Source: CAIJXB01 sp964455905 (GTDB lineage: Bacteria; Chlamydiota; Chlamydiia; Chlamydiales; Rhabdochlamydiaceae). From it: 64,000 nucleotides of DNA. The position numbers and the translations under genes were made by a program. A model generated the notes under the pieces. The model searched no databases. It was not told where the DNA came from and saw nothing but the letters and a program-made list of their open reading frames with translations. The number at the start of each line of letters is the position of its first letter. Position 1 is the stretch's first letter. This document shows positions 42,498 to 51,190 of the stretch, one piece after another. The stretch lies in contig CAYVYN010000008.1 of assembly GCA_964455905.1 (NCBI GenBank), positions 1 through 64,000 of the forward strand, in the 5' to 3' direction.

Positions 42498-43480
42498 AGT
42501 TATGGATTTATTCTTGTTCTCTTTTTGTTGGACTTTCTATAGAGCCTCTTCAGGCGATTGAAGAGGCTCTTCTTGCTATCCCAACATTAATCGGACCCCC
42601 AGCTAGAAATGATTGGAATAAGATCTTCTTTTTGGAAGAGGGAACGTTTAATTCGATACAAAAAGAGTATAAGATTATTGCTTTTGGAAATTCTTACCGA
42701 GGCATGTTAAGAAGGGGTCATGTACAAGATGGTTTTTCTGAGTGGAACTGGGGATTTCGCTCTGGGATAGGTTGTATGCCTAGAGAAGAACATTGGAGCT
42801 TTGTCGCTTCTTATACCCAATTTCATAGTAGAGTGTTTGCGGGGGAAGAAAGCCAAGAAAGAGTTTTTATACCAGCTTGGAAGCAGGGTGGTTTTTCATC
42901 AGTCCCTCAGCAAGAAAGCTCTTTTAACTCTAGCTGGCGTCTTCATATTAACCTGGCAGATGTTGAGATCGGGAAAAGGTTTAATCCAGTAGGCTCATTT
43001 TATTTACATCCCCATGTAGGAATCCGGGGGGCTTGGCTTTTTCAAGAAACAAATGGAGGAGTTATTCAAGGGGATTCTATGTATGCCAACGTTTTTTTTT
43101 CTAATAACTGCGCTGCTATTGGGTTAAGGACGGGTTTAGATTCTTTATGGAAGCTTGGAAGGGGGTTGAGTTTTTTTGGAGACGGTGCTGTTGGTTTTCT
43201 TTCTAGTTATTACAATATAGGCCAAAGGTCTTCTTTACTAAATCAAGCAGATAGCCGCTCTTTAGGGGGTATTTCTACAGCAGAGTTTTCGTTAGGTATG
43301 CAGTACGAGAAATTTCTTTATGGAAAAATAGTTACTTTTCGTATGGGCTACGAAATGAATTATATTTTTAATCAAAATCGTTGGATGGATTGGGTTACCA
43401 ATTTTAAGGGGGCTGTTTCAGATGCAGATAAGGGAATGGCTCTTCAAGGAGTCACCTTGAATGTAAGAGTCGATTTTTAG
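42494..43480 (+). CDS. Lpg1974/MOMP-like outer-membrane porin
   Basis: A 328-aa protein with an N-terminal signal peptide (LWIYSCSLFVGLSIEPLQA) and a beta-rich mature part. Features of the Lpg1974/Legionella MOMP-like family are visible: WNWGFRSGIGCMPREEHWSF, a NLADVEIGKRFNPVGSF strand, LHPHVGIRGAWLFQE, and LNVRVDF at the C-terminus with the terminal Phe of outer-membrane barrels. It would serve as a porin for nutrients. Its ATG overlaps the citrate synthase stop, an unusual pairing of a surface protein with a TCA enzyme. Family assignment is by motif memory. Confidence 0.82.
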   Translation: MKLWIYSCSLFVGLSIEPLQAIEEALLAIPTLIGPPARNDWNKIFFLEEGTFNSIQKEYKIIAFGNSYRGMLRRGHVQDGFSEWNWGFRSGIGCMPREEHWSFVASYTQFHSRVFAGEESQERVFIPAWKQGGFSSVPQQESSFNSSWRLHINLADVEIGKRFNPVGSFYLHPHVGIRGAWLFQETNGGVIQGDSMYANVFFSNNCAAIGLRTGLDSLWKLGRGLSFFGDGAVGFLSSYYNIGQRSSLLNQADSRSLGGISTAEFSLGMQYEKFLYGKIVTFRMGYEMNYIFNQNRWMDWVTNFKGAVSDADKGMALQGVTLNVRVDF

Positions 43481-43496
43481 TTTTATAAAAGCTTTT

Positions 43497-43535
43497 GAGT
43501 AAAAGCCCCATGTTTATAAGATGAGGCTTTTACTC
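43497..43535. terminator. Hairpin between porin and OTU genes
   Basis: GAGTAAAAGCC (43497-43507) pairs with GGCTTTTACTC (43525-43535). The T-run is poor, so termination may be weak or bidirectional. Confidence 0.5.
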
Positions 43536-43540
43536 TTACA

Positions 43541-44620
43541 CTACAGAATGTTGCAAAGTCTAACTTGACGTTGTTTGCGGGGTGATTCTACTAATCTATC
43601 GTAGTGGTTGATTCCATCGTGTAGGATATGAATTGTGGTGTATTCTTCTCCGATTCCACCACATATTACAGGCTCTCCTCCTGCTCTTGTATGTACGGCA
43701 ATTGCTACTGCTGGGATTTCGTTTCCGATCATCATAATCTCAGCCTGACCGCAGTAAAATCCTGATTCTTTAGCCATAGTAACATAGTCTCTTCGATCTA
43801 TGGTTTCTTCTTTAAGGAACTCTGCTTCGATCTCTTCTAATCGGCTTCTTGCTGTAGATAGTTCTTCCTCTGTAGAATACTCCATTCCCCAATTTATTAT
43901 AGTTTGAAGACCTTCTTTTTCTTGAATCAAGCTGTTGTTTTTTGCCTCTAGGTAGTCTTGAATGGACTGATCTATCGAGCTTAAAATTAATTGAGAATCT
44001 TCACTTGAGGGGTTTGCATCTAACGCATCTAATAATTGAATTAATTTATCTGTTGCTAATTTTCTTAAAGAAGCGCTTGTGTAGCTTCCTATGTTTTTTT
44101 CATTTAAACCTCTTGCGATTGCTTCAAAAAGGCAGTTGCCGTCACCAGGTACGCGTGCAAATTTGAAATCAGAATTGGCTATCAAAAAATCACTAGAAAG
44201 CATGATGTCTAAATTTTGAACGACTTCTTGTAATTCGTTGTCTTGGAAAAGATTGTATAACTTTGTTGCTTTATCATGTAACTGTATGAGTGTTTTTCTA
44301 GAAATGTTTCCAGGCTCTGTAGAGTTAACTATTGTTTCGTATTCTTTTTTTAATGCATGGCCTCTTTTAGTCTGGTCTCCTTTTAGGGAGCTTCTGGTAG
44401 TTTGTTTGATTTTTTTATCTGTCGCAGATGTTAGTGGAGTAGATCCACTTGCGACGTTCCGATTAGACCACGAAAAAAAGTTTGAAAGAGAGGTTGGAAA
44501 ATTCATTATGAAATTCCAAATTTTTTCTAGCTTGGATTCTATTTGAGGCCGGATCCTTTCTGGGATACTATCTAAAAGAGCATGCGCTAGGTTTGCTATG
44601 CTAGTTGTATTTAATGACAT
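43541..44620 (-). CDS. OTU-domain cysteine protease, candidate deubiquitinase effector
   Basis: A 359-aa protein with GAGGTGG ahead of the ATG. The OTU core starts near residue 155: FARVPGDGNCLFEAIARGL gives the D160/C163 catalytic pair; DYVTMAKESGFYCGQAEIMM is the middle block; TTIHILHDGINHYDRLV carries the histidine near 339. OTU enzymes cleave ubiquitin or ubiquitin-like chains; bacteria have no ubiquitin, so the target is in the host. The N-terminal ~150 residues are Ser/Thr-rich, then helical, possibly a secretion and targeting region. A chlamydial OTU effector (ChlaOTU of C. caviae) is known. There is no classical signal peptide. Confidence 0.9.
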   Translation of the reverse strand: MSLNTTSIANLAHALLDSIPERIRPQIESKLEKIWNFIMNFPTSLSNFFSWSNRNVASGSTPLTSATDKKIKQTTRSSLKGDQTKRGHALKKEYETIVNSTEPGNISRKTLIQLHDKATKLYNLFQDNELQEVVQNLDIMLSSDFLIANSDFKFARVPGDGNCLFEAIARGLNEKNIGSYTSASLRKLATDKLIQLLDALDANPSSEDSQLILSSIDQSIQDYLEAKNNSLIQEKEGLQTIINWGMEYSTEEELSTARSRLEEIEAEFLKEETIDRRDYVTMAKESGFYCGQAEIMMIGNEIPAVAIAVHTRAGGEPVICGGIGEEYTTIHILHDGINHYDRLVESPRKQRQVRLCNIL

Positions 44621-44760
44621 TTTTCCACCTCGCTATTAATTTAATTTATATTGTAACAGTTTTTTTATTTTCTAACAATGTATTATTTTTAAATTTAAAT
44701 ATAAAAAAATAGTTTAAAAAGATTATAGGTGGTATCGTTTTGTTTTTATGGAGGAATAAA

Positions 44761-45705
44761 ATGAAAGTGGCTGTATTAGGGGCTGGTTTTTCAGGCTTAG
44801 CCCTTAGTTGGTATCTTTTACAAAAAGGTTGTGAAGTTACCCTTTATGATGCTAAAGGGATTGGTGCAGGCGCTTCTGGGATTGCTTCGGGTCTTTTACA
44901 CCCTTATCCAGGAGAGGGAGTTAAACGAAGCCTTTATGCTGATGAAGCGATGAAAGAAACGCTTGCCCTCCTCCATTTAGCTCAAAAATTTTCAATAGAC
45001 CAAGTAGCTGATTTTTCGGGGCTTATGCGTCATGCAACTCCTGATCAATCAGAAACTTTAAAAAAACATATTACTACATATGGAGATGTTGACCTTATTT
45101 CTAATGATTTATTTTTGATTAAATCAGGTGTATCAGTGTATTCAACTGTTTATTTGGATGGGCTTTATAAAGCTTGTCTTTCCAAGGGGCTTACTTTTTG
45201 TGTAAAAAAAATCACTCAAATAAACGAGCTTGTTGAGTATTCTCACCGGTTTTTTGCTTTGGGGGCTGGTATTTTTGCTTTCCCAGATATGCAGATAAGG
45301 AAAGTCAATCCTGTAAAAGGACAGGCTCTTATATGTGAGTGGCCTTTATATTTACCTCCTTTAGACAAGGCAGTTTTGGGAAAGGGTCACATAGTACCTC
45401 TTGGAAAGGGCCTTGTGCATTTGGGGTCTACTTATGAAAGAGGGCTCTTGGACGAAGGGACTTCTTTAGAAAATACGTTACAAGCTCTTGCCCCTTTAGC
45501 TAAAGAGCTCGTTCCTGCTTGGAATGAAATTAACCCAATAGCGGTTAGGTCAGGGATTCGCCTTGCTCCGATAGGCCACTATTTACCTTTTTTTAATAAA
45601 GTAGGAAGTCAAGATTGGGTTTTGACCGGAATGGGCTCAAGAGGGCTTCTTTATCATGCCTATATAGCAAAGCAACTGGTTGAAGCTGCTTTTTTTAACA
45701 GCTAG
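44761..45705 (+). CDS. FAD-dependent amino-acid oxidase/dehydrogenase-like (DAO family)
   Basis: A 314-aa flavoprotein from the ATG at 44761, set by GGAGG at ~44748-44752. FAD-binding VAVLGAGFSGLALSWYLL opens the protein, GAGASGIASGLLHPYPGEGV is the second FAD contact, and GLVHLGSTYERG and VLTGMGSRGLLYH lie in the C-terminal half, as in glycine oxidase/MnmC C-terminal-domain-type DAO proteins. Substrates of this group are amino acids or modified tRNA bases. Chlamydia has a similar gene near mdh, annotated as a predicted D-amino acid dehydrogenase. The specific substrate is not known. Confidence 0.85.
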   Translation: MKVAVLGAGFSGLALSWYLLQKGCEVTLYDAKGIGAGASGIASGLLHPYPGEGVKRSLYADEAMKETLALLHLAQKFSIDQVADFSGLMRHATPDQSETLKKHITTYGDVDLISNDLFLIKSGVSVYSTVYLDGLYKACLSKGLTFCVKKITQINELVEYSHRFFALGAGIFAFPDMQIRKVNPVKGQALICEWPLYLPPLDKAVLGKGHIVPLGKGLVHLGSTYERGLLDEGTSLENTLQALAPLAKELVPAWNEINPIAVRSGIRLAPIGHYLPFFNKVGSQDWVLTGMGSRGLLYHAYIAKQLVEAAFFNS

Positions 45706-45951
45706 AAATATAAAAAGTACTATATTGGGTAATTTTCTAGGGGGTACTTGAATCCTCCTAGATAGAGATCTAATCTTAAATCTTTGCTTCGATTTTTATG
45801 CAAATAAAAGTCTATCTTTCGCTTCCTAGAAAATAGAAGAGGGATTTTTGTTTTTTTTGCAGGGGAGTTTCTTGGGTAGTAGTTAAAGCTGTGATTAATA
45901 TCTGCGATAACTATAATCCTATTAGGATTTTTAGGTTTACAGAGGTTGAAA

Positions 45952-46734
45952 ATGGAAGGGCGATTTCAGTTTTTAGGCACAGGCAGTTCTTTAGGTGTTC
46001 CTATGATTGGATGTGAGTGTTCTGTTTGTCTAAGTTCTGATTTAAAGGACAAACGCAAAAGATCATCCTCTTTGATCAAGCTTGACGGAAAAACTTTTCT
46101 TTTAGATGTCGGTCCGGATTATCGAGAGCTCGCTCTTAAATACAAAATTAACTTTTTAGATGGGTGTATTTTAACGCATTCTCATTATGACCATGTAGGT
46201 GGTTTTGATGATCTTCGTGTATACTCTTATCAAGGTAAAAAGTTACCCTGTTTGATGTTGGCTCAAACGTTTCAAGAATTGAAAGCGAATTATCCTTATC
46301 TTTTGGAGCCAACAGAAAAAGGAGGGCTGAGCAGTTCTTTTTTTTCTTGGCAGACAGTGGATTCTGCGTTTGGTTCGACTGTTTTTGAAGGCTTGTTTTT
46401 GGAATATGTTACTTTTTTACAAAAGGGCATGGAAGTCATGGGATTAAAGATCGGGAACCTAGCCTATATTTCTGATATCAAAGAGTATGATGCAAAGTTA
46501 ATTGAAAGCCTTCAAGGGATCGACATTCTTATAGTAAGCGCTTTAAGAAAGACGAAGAGTCTGATGCATTTTTCTATTGAGGAAGCCTTAGCGTTTGCTT
46601 CTTTGATACAGCCTAAACAAGTTTATTTAACGCATATCGCTCATGAAATAGCGCATGAAACAGTTCTTGGGGAGCTTCCTAAGGGTGTTTCTTTAGCGTA
46701 TGATGGGCTTGAAATTGCTTTTCAAATTCTCTAA
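45952..46734 (+). CDS. PhnP-like metallo-beta-lactamase-fold hydrolase
   Basis: A 260-aa protein from the ATG at 45952 (an in-frame TTG two codons up is less likely). The metal-binding HxHxDH is HSHYDH at 76-81, after FLDGCILT. The N-terminus FLGTGSSLGVPMIGCECSVC and the DVGPDYREL block are shared with PhnP/YycJ-type phosphodiesterases that open cyclic phosphodiesters. It is followed 12 bp later by hflX; the same phnP-like/hflX pairing exists in Chlamydia. It is cytosolic; the natural substrate is unknown. Confidence 0.9.
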   Translation: MEGRFQFLGTGSSLGVPMIGCECSVCLSSDLKDKRKRSSSLIKLDGKTFLLDVGPDYRELALKYKINFLDGCILTHSHYDHVGGFDDLRVYSYQGKKLPCLMLAQTFQELKANYPYLLEPTEKGGLSSSFFSWQTVDSAFGSTVFEGLFLEYVTFLQKGMEVMGLKIGNLAYISDIKEYDAKLIESLQGIDILIVSALRKTKSLMHFSIEEALAFASLIQPKQVYLTHIAHEIAHETVLGELPKGVSLAYDGLEIAFQIL

Positions 46735-46746
46735 AATGGATTTTTT

Positions 46747-48045
46747 ATGGATGCAAAAAATATAATACAGCAAGAAAAGGAATTTAACCTTAAAGAGATG
46801 AAATCTGCGTATCTTGTAGGGACCTACCATTCAGGAGGAAATAAGAGTTTAGCAGAGGAGTCTTTACTTGAACTTGGAAGGTTGTGTGATACTTTTGGTA
46901 TTGCTGTAGCCGGACAAATTCTTTGTGCTATTAAAAAATTTGATGCTGGCCTTTATCTAGGAGAGGGTAAACTAGAAGAGGTGATTCAGCATGTAGCAGA
47001 GCTCGACGCCAGTATCATTATTTTCGATGATGAGATTTCTCCAAATCAGCAAAGGAATTTAGAGGCTTTTTTAAAAAAACCTGTTATAGATCGTACTGAA
47101 GTAATCATAGAAGTTTTTGCGCAAAGAGCAAAGACAAAAGAGGCTCAGCTTCAAATTGAACTTGCAAAAATTAAATATCAATTCCCTCGTTTAAAAAGAA
47201 TGTGGACGCATCTTTCTAGACAAAGCTCCGGTGGTGGAGGTCATGTGAAGGGGGAAGGTGAGAAGCAGATAGAAATTGATAGACGTCTTTTGCGAAAACG
47301 TGTCGATCAAATGAAGAAAGAGATAGAATCTGTGGCGGCGCATAGAGTAGTGCAAAGAAGTTCTAGGAAAAGATCTGGTATACCTACGTTTGCTCTTGTA
47401 GGATATACGAATGCAGGCAAATCTACGGTGATGAAAGCTCTAACTGGAGCCGAAGTTCTAGTAGAGGATAAGCTTTTTGCAACGTTAGATACAACGACTC
47501 GTAAGCTTTCTTTACCCAATAAACAGGAAGTGTTACTTGTAGACACCGTTGGGTTTATTCGAAAAATCCCACACTCGTTATTAGTTTCTTTTAAAAGCAC
47601 CCTTGAAGAAGCTATTTTTACAGACGTTCTTATTCACCTAATTGATATAAGTCACCCTCTTGCTGAAGAGCACGCAGAAGCTACTTTGGAAGTGTTACAT
47701 GAACTTGGCGTGGAAAATCAACCAATTATTACGGTATTTAATAAAGTCGATGCATGTGAAGATCAGGAGCTTTTAAGGAAATTAAAAGTAAAATACCCTA
47801 GAAGCATTACTATTTCTGCCTTAAAGCAAGAAACCCTTTTACCTTTAGAAGAAAGGATGATAGAGGAGGTTGCTTCTTTACGAACTGTTCTTCGGTTGAG
47901 AATCCCACAAAGTGAATATGCTCTTGTTAGTGATCTGATGCATGAAGGAAGAATTATAGAATCTGAGTACGAAGAAAACGATGTTTTATTGGTAGCCGAA
48001 ATTCCTAAACAGCTAGAGTATAAACTTAAAAAATTTATTCGGTAA
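46747..48045 (+). CDS. hflX: GTPase HflX
   Basis: A 432-aa protein. The N-terminal HflX domain (~15-180) has AGQILCAIKKFDAGLYLGEG, IIFDDEISPNQQRNLE and KTKEAQLQIELAKIKYQFPR. The glycine-rich RQSSGGGGHVKGEGEKQIEI linker is diagnostic. The G domain starts GYTNAGKS at 219-226; DTVGFIRKIPHSLL is G3 and TVFNKVD is G4. HflX binds the 50S subunit, splits stalled ribosomes in stress, and is widespread in chlamydiae. Its last 11 bp overlap the end of the convergent DUF455 gene. Confidence 0.95.
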   Translation: MDAKNIIQQEKEFNLKEMKSAYLVGTYHSGGNKSLAEESLLELGRLCDTFGIAVAGQILCAIKKFDAGLYLGEGKLEEVIQHVAELDASIIIFDDEISPNQQRNLEAFLKKPVIDRTEVIIEVFAQRAKTKEAQLQIELAKIKYQFPRLKRMWTHLSRQSSGGGGHVKGEGEKQIEIDRRLLRKRVDQMKKEIESVAAHRVVQRSSRKRSGIPTFALVGYTNAGKSTVMKALTGAEVLVEDKLFATLDTTTRKLSLPNKQEVLLVDTVGFIRKIPHSLLVSFKSTLEEAIFTDVLIHLIDISHPLAEEHAEATLEVLHELGVENQPIITVFNKVDACEDQELLRKLKVKYPRSITISALKQETLLPLEERMIEEVASLRTVLRLRIPQSEYALVSDLMHEGRIIESEYEENDVLLVAEIPKQLEYKLKKFIR

Positions 48046-48811
48046 TTAGTTTTTCTATCCAGTCGGAGGGTATTCCCGCTTTTTCTCTATGTTCTTGAAA
48101 AAAGGTAAGCCCTCTTGCTCTTTTCGGTGGCAATAAATCAGGAACATTTTTTCTCCAAGAGTCCCATGTAGATTCATTAGGGGCTGCCATTTTTTTGAGG
48201 TGGTGCATTCCAAAAGAAACGTGCTTGATTTCATCTTTAAGGATTTGTTCCATAAGTAAGGCAGAATCTATGTCGTCATATTTAGAAAAAGCATCCCTAT
48301 AGATGGGCGCAAAGTCTAAATTAGCCATTTCAAATGTCAGACTCATCACGCTTACGTATTTTAAGGGTGATGTTAGAAAGGGAACATGCTTCCAGAAGTG
48401 TTTATAAAGCGGAAGCGATCCAAACGATACCCCTAGTTCGTTTAGCCTTTGTATGTAGATTTTAACATGCCCTTGTTCTTCTTTAAGTGTATTCGCAACA
48501 CCTTTTCTGAAGTTTTTTGGGGCGTCAGGAAATGCTAAAAGAGCATAAGCCATGATCTCTACTGCAAGGAGTTCGTGGCCTGCAAAGCGGTGTAAGCAAA
48601 TAGCTCTTTTATCTTTTTCTTTGAGTTCTTGTAGGCTGGGCAACCTTTCTTTTCGGCTGTGTTTTTTAAATTCCATGCCAGTAGGTCTAGTTGGGGTGTC
48701 CCATAAGATCGCTGGGTGTCTGACTTCATCTGTAAGGACAAGTGGGCAAAAAAGTTTTTCTTCTAATGTGTCAGCGCTTAAAATGCGCGTGCACCAATCA
48801 AATAGTTCCAT
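48035..48811 (-). CDS. DUF455 ferritin-like protein
   Basis: A 258-aa helical protein. Di-iron ligands of the ferritin/MiaE-like fold are visible: HRFAGHELLAVEIMAYALLA, NTLKEEQGHVKIYIQRLNEL, TFEMANLDFAPIY and EQILKDEIKHVSFGMHHL, giving repeated E..H sets. DUF455 proteins are conserved in many bacteria with no firmly established reaction; an oxidase or hydroxylase role is inferred from the fold. It is cytosolic. The 3' end overlaps hflX (convergent). Confidence 0.9.
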   Translation of the reverse strand: MELFDWCTRILSADTLEEKLFCPLVLTDEVRHPAILWDTPTRPTGMEFKKHSRKERLPSLQELKEKDKRAICLHRFAGHELLAVEIMAYALLAFPDAPKNFRKGVANTLKEEQGHVKIYIQRLNELGVSFGSLPLYKHFWKHVPFLTSPLKYVSVMSLTFEMANLDFAPIYRDAFSKYDDIDSALLMEQILKDEIKHVSFGMHHLKKMAAPNESTWDSWRKNVPDLLPPKRARGLTFFQEHREKAGIPSDWIEKLITE

Positions 48812-48819
48812 AAGATTAG

Positions 48820-48847
48820 AAAAGAGCCTTTTTAGCTAAGGCTCTTT
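48820..48847 (-). terminator. Terminator after the SH3-domain gene
   Basis: On the minus strand AAAGAGCC, an ~11-nt loop, GGCTCTTTTCT. It sits just after the stop at 48858 and before the DUF455 start. Confidence 0.7.
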
Positions 48848-48857
48848 CTCCGTGTGA

Positions 48858-50114
48858 TTATTTTTCTACGCTAAAAATAAAATAGGCAGGAAAAGCAAAG
48901 TTGTTATTAGGGCGAGGCGCTCCTACAAGGGTTACTTTTTTTCCAACTAGAGATTGTAGATTGATTGATGTGCTATAGATATATCCTACAGGTAGGTCAT
49001 TTTGTCTTAAAATGTAGTCGCCGGGTTTGCATTTTACAGGCGCTAAATAAGGTTCAATAATTCCAGTCAGAGTTGTTGTCGTAAGTTTTTGCTCATCGTA
49101 AAACTCATCAATTGTACCGCTTTTATACGTGTTAACCCAGTTAAGGTATAAAGCCTCTTCTACAGGTTCCCATAATTTCATTTTGTCAGTAAAAGTGTAC
49201 TCTTCAACTAGACCTTTTTTTGTTTCTAAGACAAGGGTCTCTTCTTCGATTGATTTACTTTCGAGGTAAGAAATGCGTTTATCTAAAAACTGTTCTTGAG
49301 CTTTTGCTAAAGATTCTTTGGCTTTTTCTGTAAGGTCGACAAATTCTGCATACTCTTGAATTACAGCTTGGAAGCTACTATTTACTTTATCAAAATCTAT
49401 GTTTGGATACGCTTTTTGCATTTCGCTTTCAACGAAGTATTCAGCAGTTTCCATTTGTTGCTTAGCTAACTTTAACTTTGTTTCGAAGTGGCTTTTTACT
49501 TCGGGGCCTCCGCAGTTTTCGACATAGTCTTTAGCTACGTAAAAACGAGAGGATGAAGGGGCCTGGATTTCATTCCATTTGCTGTTTGTTGCACACGGTG
49601 CTGCTTTTACAGAGTCTCCGGAGTTAAGATGTGCAATAACTGGGGCTTCTAAATCTGGCTTGGAACGAACGTTTACTCTGTTCCCTTCGATCTGGTTGTC
49701 TAGAACGAAACTTCTAAAAACATACGCTTTAAGATCGGCAGGTGCTTCCACTACCCAAAAGTCGTCAGCTTCATCTATAACAGAAAGAAGCTCACCTTTA
49801 GAAAGTTCTTTTATTATAGGACTTTCAATGTCTGGTTGTAATCGTAGTCTGACTTTTTTCCCTTTTATTTTCCCCGTAAACGGTTTAAATGTAGCTTTTG
49901 GTTTTAGTTTTTTAATAGATGTAGAAATCTCTTTTTTTTCTTCAACAAAAGCTTCTTGCGCTACAGGAGGAGTTGGGAGTGTCTCTTCGGGAGGAGCTGC
50001 AGTGAAAATAGGGGGAGAATCTAGGTCAGCTAAACTTCCAGGTTGATCTCCGGATAATGAGGTAAGATAAAAAACGCAAAGCGCGCTGCAAACTAAGTTT
50101 ACTTGTTTTAACAT
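48858..50114 (-). CDS. Exported SH3-domain protein
   Basis: About 418 aa from the ATG at 50114; GGGAGG ahead of it makes an upstream TTG (50132) unlikely. It has a signal peptide (MLKQVNLVCSALCVFYLTSL), a Pro/Glu-rich linker, then two bacterial SH3 domains at ~80-140 (GKKVRLRLQPDIESPIIKEL) and ~145-205 (GNRVNVRSKPDLEAPVIAHL). A helical, charged middle part (~215-310) and a C-terminal domain follow. SH3b domains often bind cell-wall peptides; chlamydiae have a minimal peptidoglycan, so envelope binding is likely but not shown. It is possibly periplasmic. Confidence 0.85.
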   Translation of the reverse strand: MLKQVNLVCSALCVFYLTSLSGDQPGSLADLDSPPIFTAAPPEETLPTPPVAQEAFVEEKKEISTSIKKLKPKATFKPFTGKIKGKKVRLRLQPDIESPIIKELSKGELLSVIDEADDFWVVEAPADLKAYVFRSFVLDNQIEGNRVNVRSKPDLEAPVIAHLNSGDSVKAAPCATNSKWNEIQAPSSSRFYVAKDYVENCGGPEVKSHFETKLKLAKQQMETAEYFVESEMQKAYPNIDFDKVNSSFQAVIQEYAEFVDLTEKAKESLAKAQEQFLDKRISYLESKSIEEETLVLETKKGLVEEYTFTDKMKLWEPVEEALYLNWVNTYKSGTIDEFYDEQKLTTTTLTGIIEPYLAPVKCKPGDYILRQNDLPVGYIYSTSINLQSLVGKKVTLVGAPRPNNNFAFPAYFIFSVEK

Positions 50115-50244
50115 GATAACTAAACCTCCCAAGGTCTAAAATAGGTCGTGTATAAAAAAATGCTAAGGTTCATTCTAAAGTTTAGCTCTTTTTTACAGCA
50201 AGGTTTTTTATTGCAGAGATTCGTAGTTATCTTATTGTCAATTT

Positions 50245-50979
50245 TTAGCTTTTTAAAACGGCTAGGATGTGTTCGCATTGATTTGATCCGCAGGTGCAGC
50301 TGACAGGGGATCCTAAGAAAACGCTATATTCTTCTTGTGGGTTGTCTGGATGTATTACTTTGTAGATTTTGTTTTCTGGAGGGTGAATGATCCAAGATTT
50401 GAATGATAGTTCTTCTGCTGGAACTTCCTCTTCTTCTAGCTCTTCGTTTGGGGCTTCAAAGGCAATTCTCATGGATCTTGCGATTTGACAGTGGGGGCAA
50501 TTACAGTGAGGTTCTGCTTTTGGTAATGCTTCAATATCGATGTTTCCGATTGTTTTTGTGATCGATGTGATTTTGTTAACTATATTTTTCGGTAGCTCTG
50601 GAGCTTCTTTTTTTTCAGGGTCGTGTTGAAGGATGGACGTTAAGGTTTTAAAGCCGCCAAGAGGCAGTGGTATGTCAAAAACAAATGGGGAAGGGTCTTT
50701 TACCGCGTCAAATAAAAAAGAAGCGGGGCTTGCTTGGGCGTAGTTATTATTTGGCGAAGAGGATTCTTCTTCTAAGTATTTTACATGGGATCTGAAGATT
50801 GCATCCACAAGGTCATGATTGATGTTTGGAATAGATACTGAAGACCCGTCTGCCAAGGCTATGTGAAGAGTGAGGGAGTCTGTTTGCTCTTCTGTTGTTA
50901 GTGAGCTGATGTTGTTCCATGTGGTAGAAATATAAGGCGGGATACTTAAGATTTTATGGTTGATTTTCATCGAGGTCAT
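50245..50979 (-). CDS. SWIM-type zinc-finger protein of unknown function
   Basis: About 244 aa from the ATG at 50979, chosen because AGGAG sits 7 bp ahead; the frame is open 11 codons further up. The N-terminal ~60 residues (DSLTLHIALADGSSVSIPNI) look like a small beta domain. A CNCPHC cluster lies near 157, an acidic run ELEEEEVPAEEL near 180, and the end is a SWIM-like finger SCTCGSNQCEHILAVL (CxC-x4-CxH). SWIM fingers bind nucleic acids or proteins. It is divergent from PIN-PhoH (212 bp). I do not recognise the family; it may be chlamydia-specific. Confidence 0.75.
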   Translation of the reverse strand: MTSMKINHKILSIPPYISTTWNNISSLTTEEQTDSLTLHIALADGSSVSIPNINHDLVDAIFRSHVKYLEEESSSPNNNYAQASPASFLFDAVKDPSPFVFDIPLPLGGFKTLTSILQHDPEKKEAPELPKNIVNKITSITKTIGNIDIEALPKAEPHCNCPHCQIARSMRIAFEAPNEELEEEEVPAEELSFKSWIIHPPENKIYKVIHPDNPQEEYSVFLGSPVSCTCGSNQCEHILAVLKS

Positions 50980-51190
50980 CTTGCTTCTCCTGTTAGGTTT
51001 TCTTGGCCTCATTTTAACCTAACTTTGTAAAATCGGTCAAACCATAAATTAGCACTCGATGGATTTGTTTGCTTGTTTTTGTTTTATCTAATTGTTTTTT
51101 AGGGTGTTGTGAATTGGAAAAAAAAAGATTGCCAAGAGGTCTCTTTCTGCTATGCTCGGCCAATAAACGAGCTTAACGAGGGAGAAGCTT

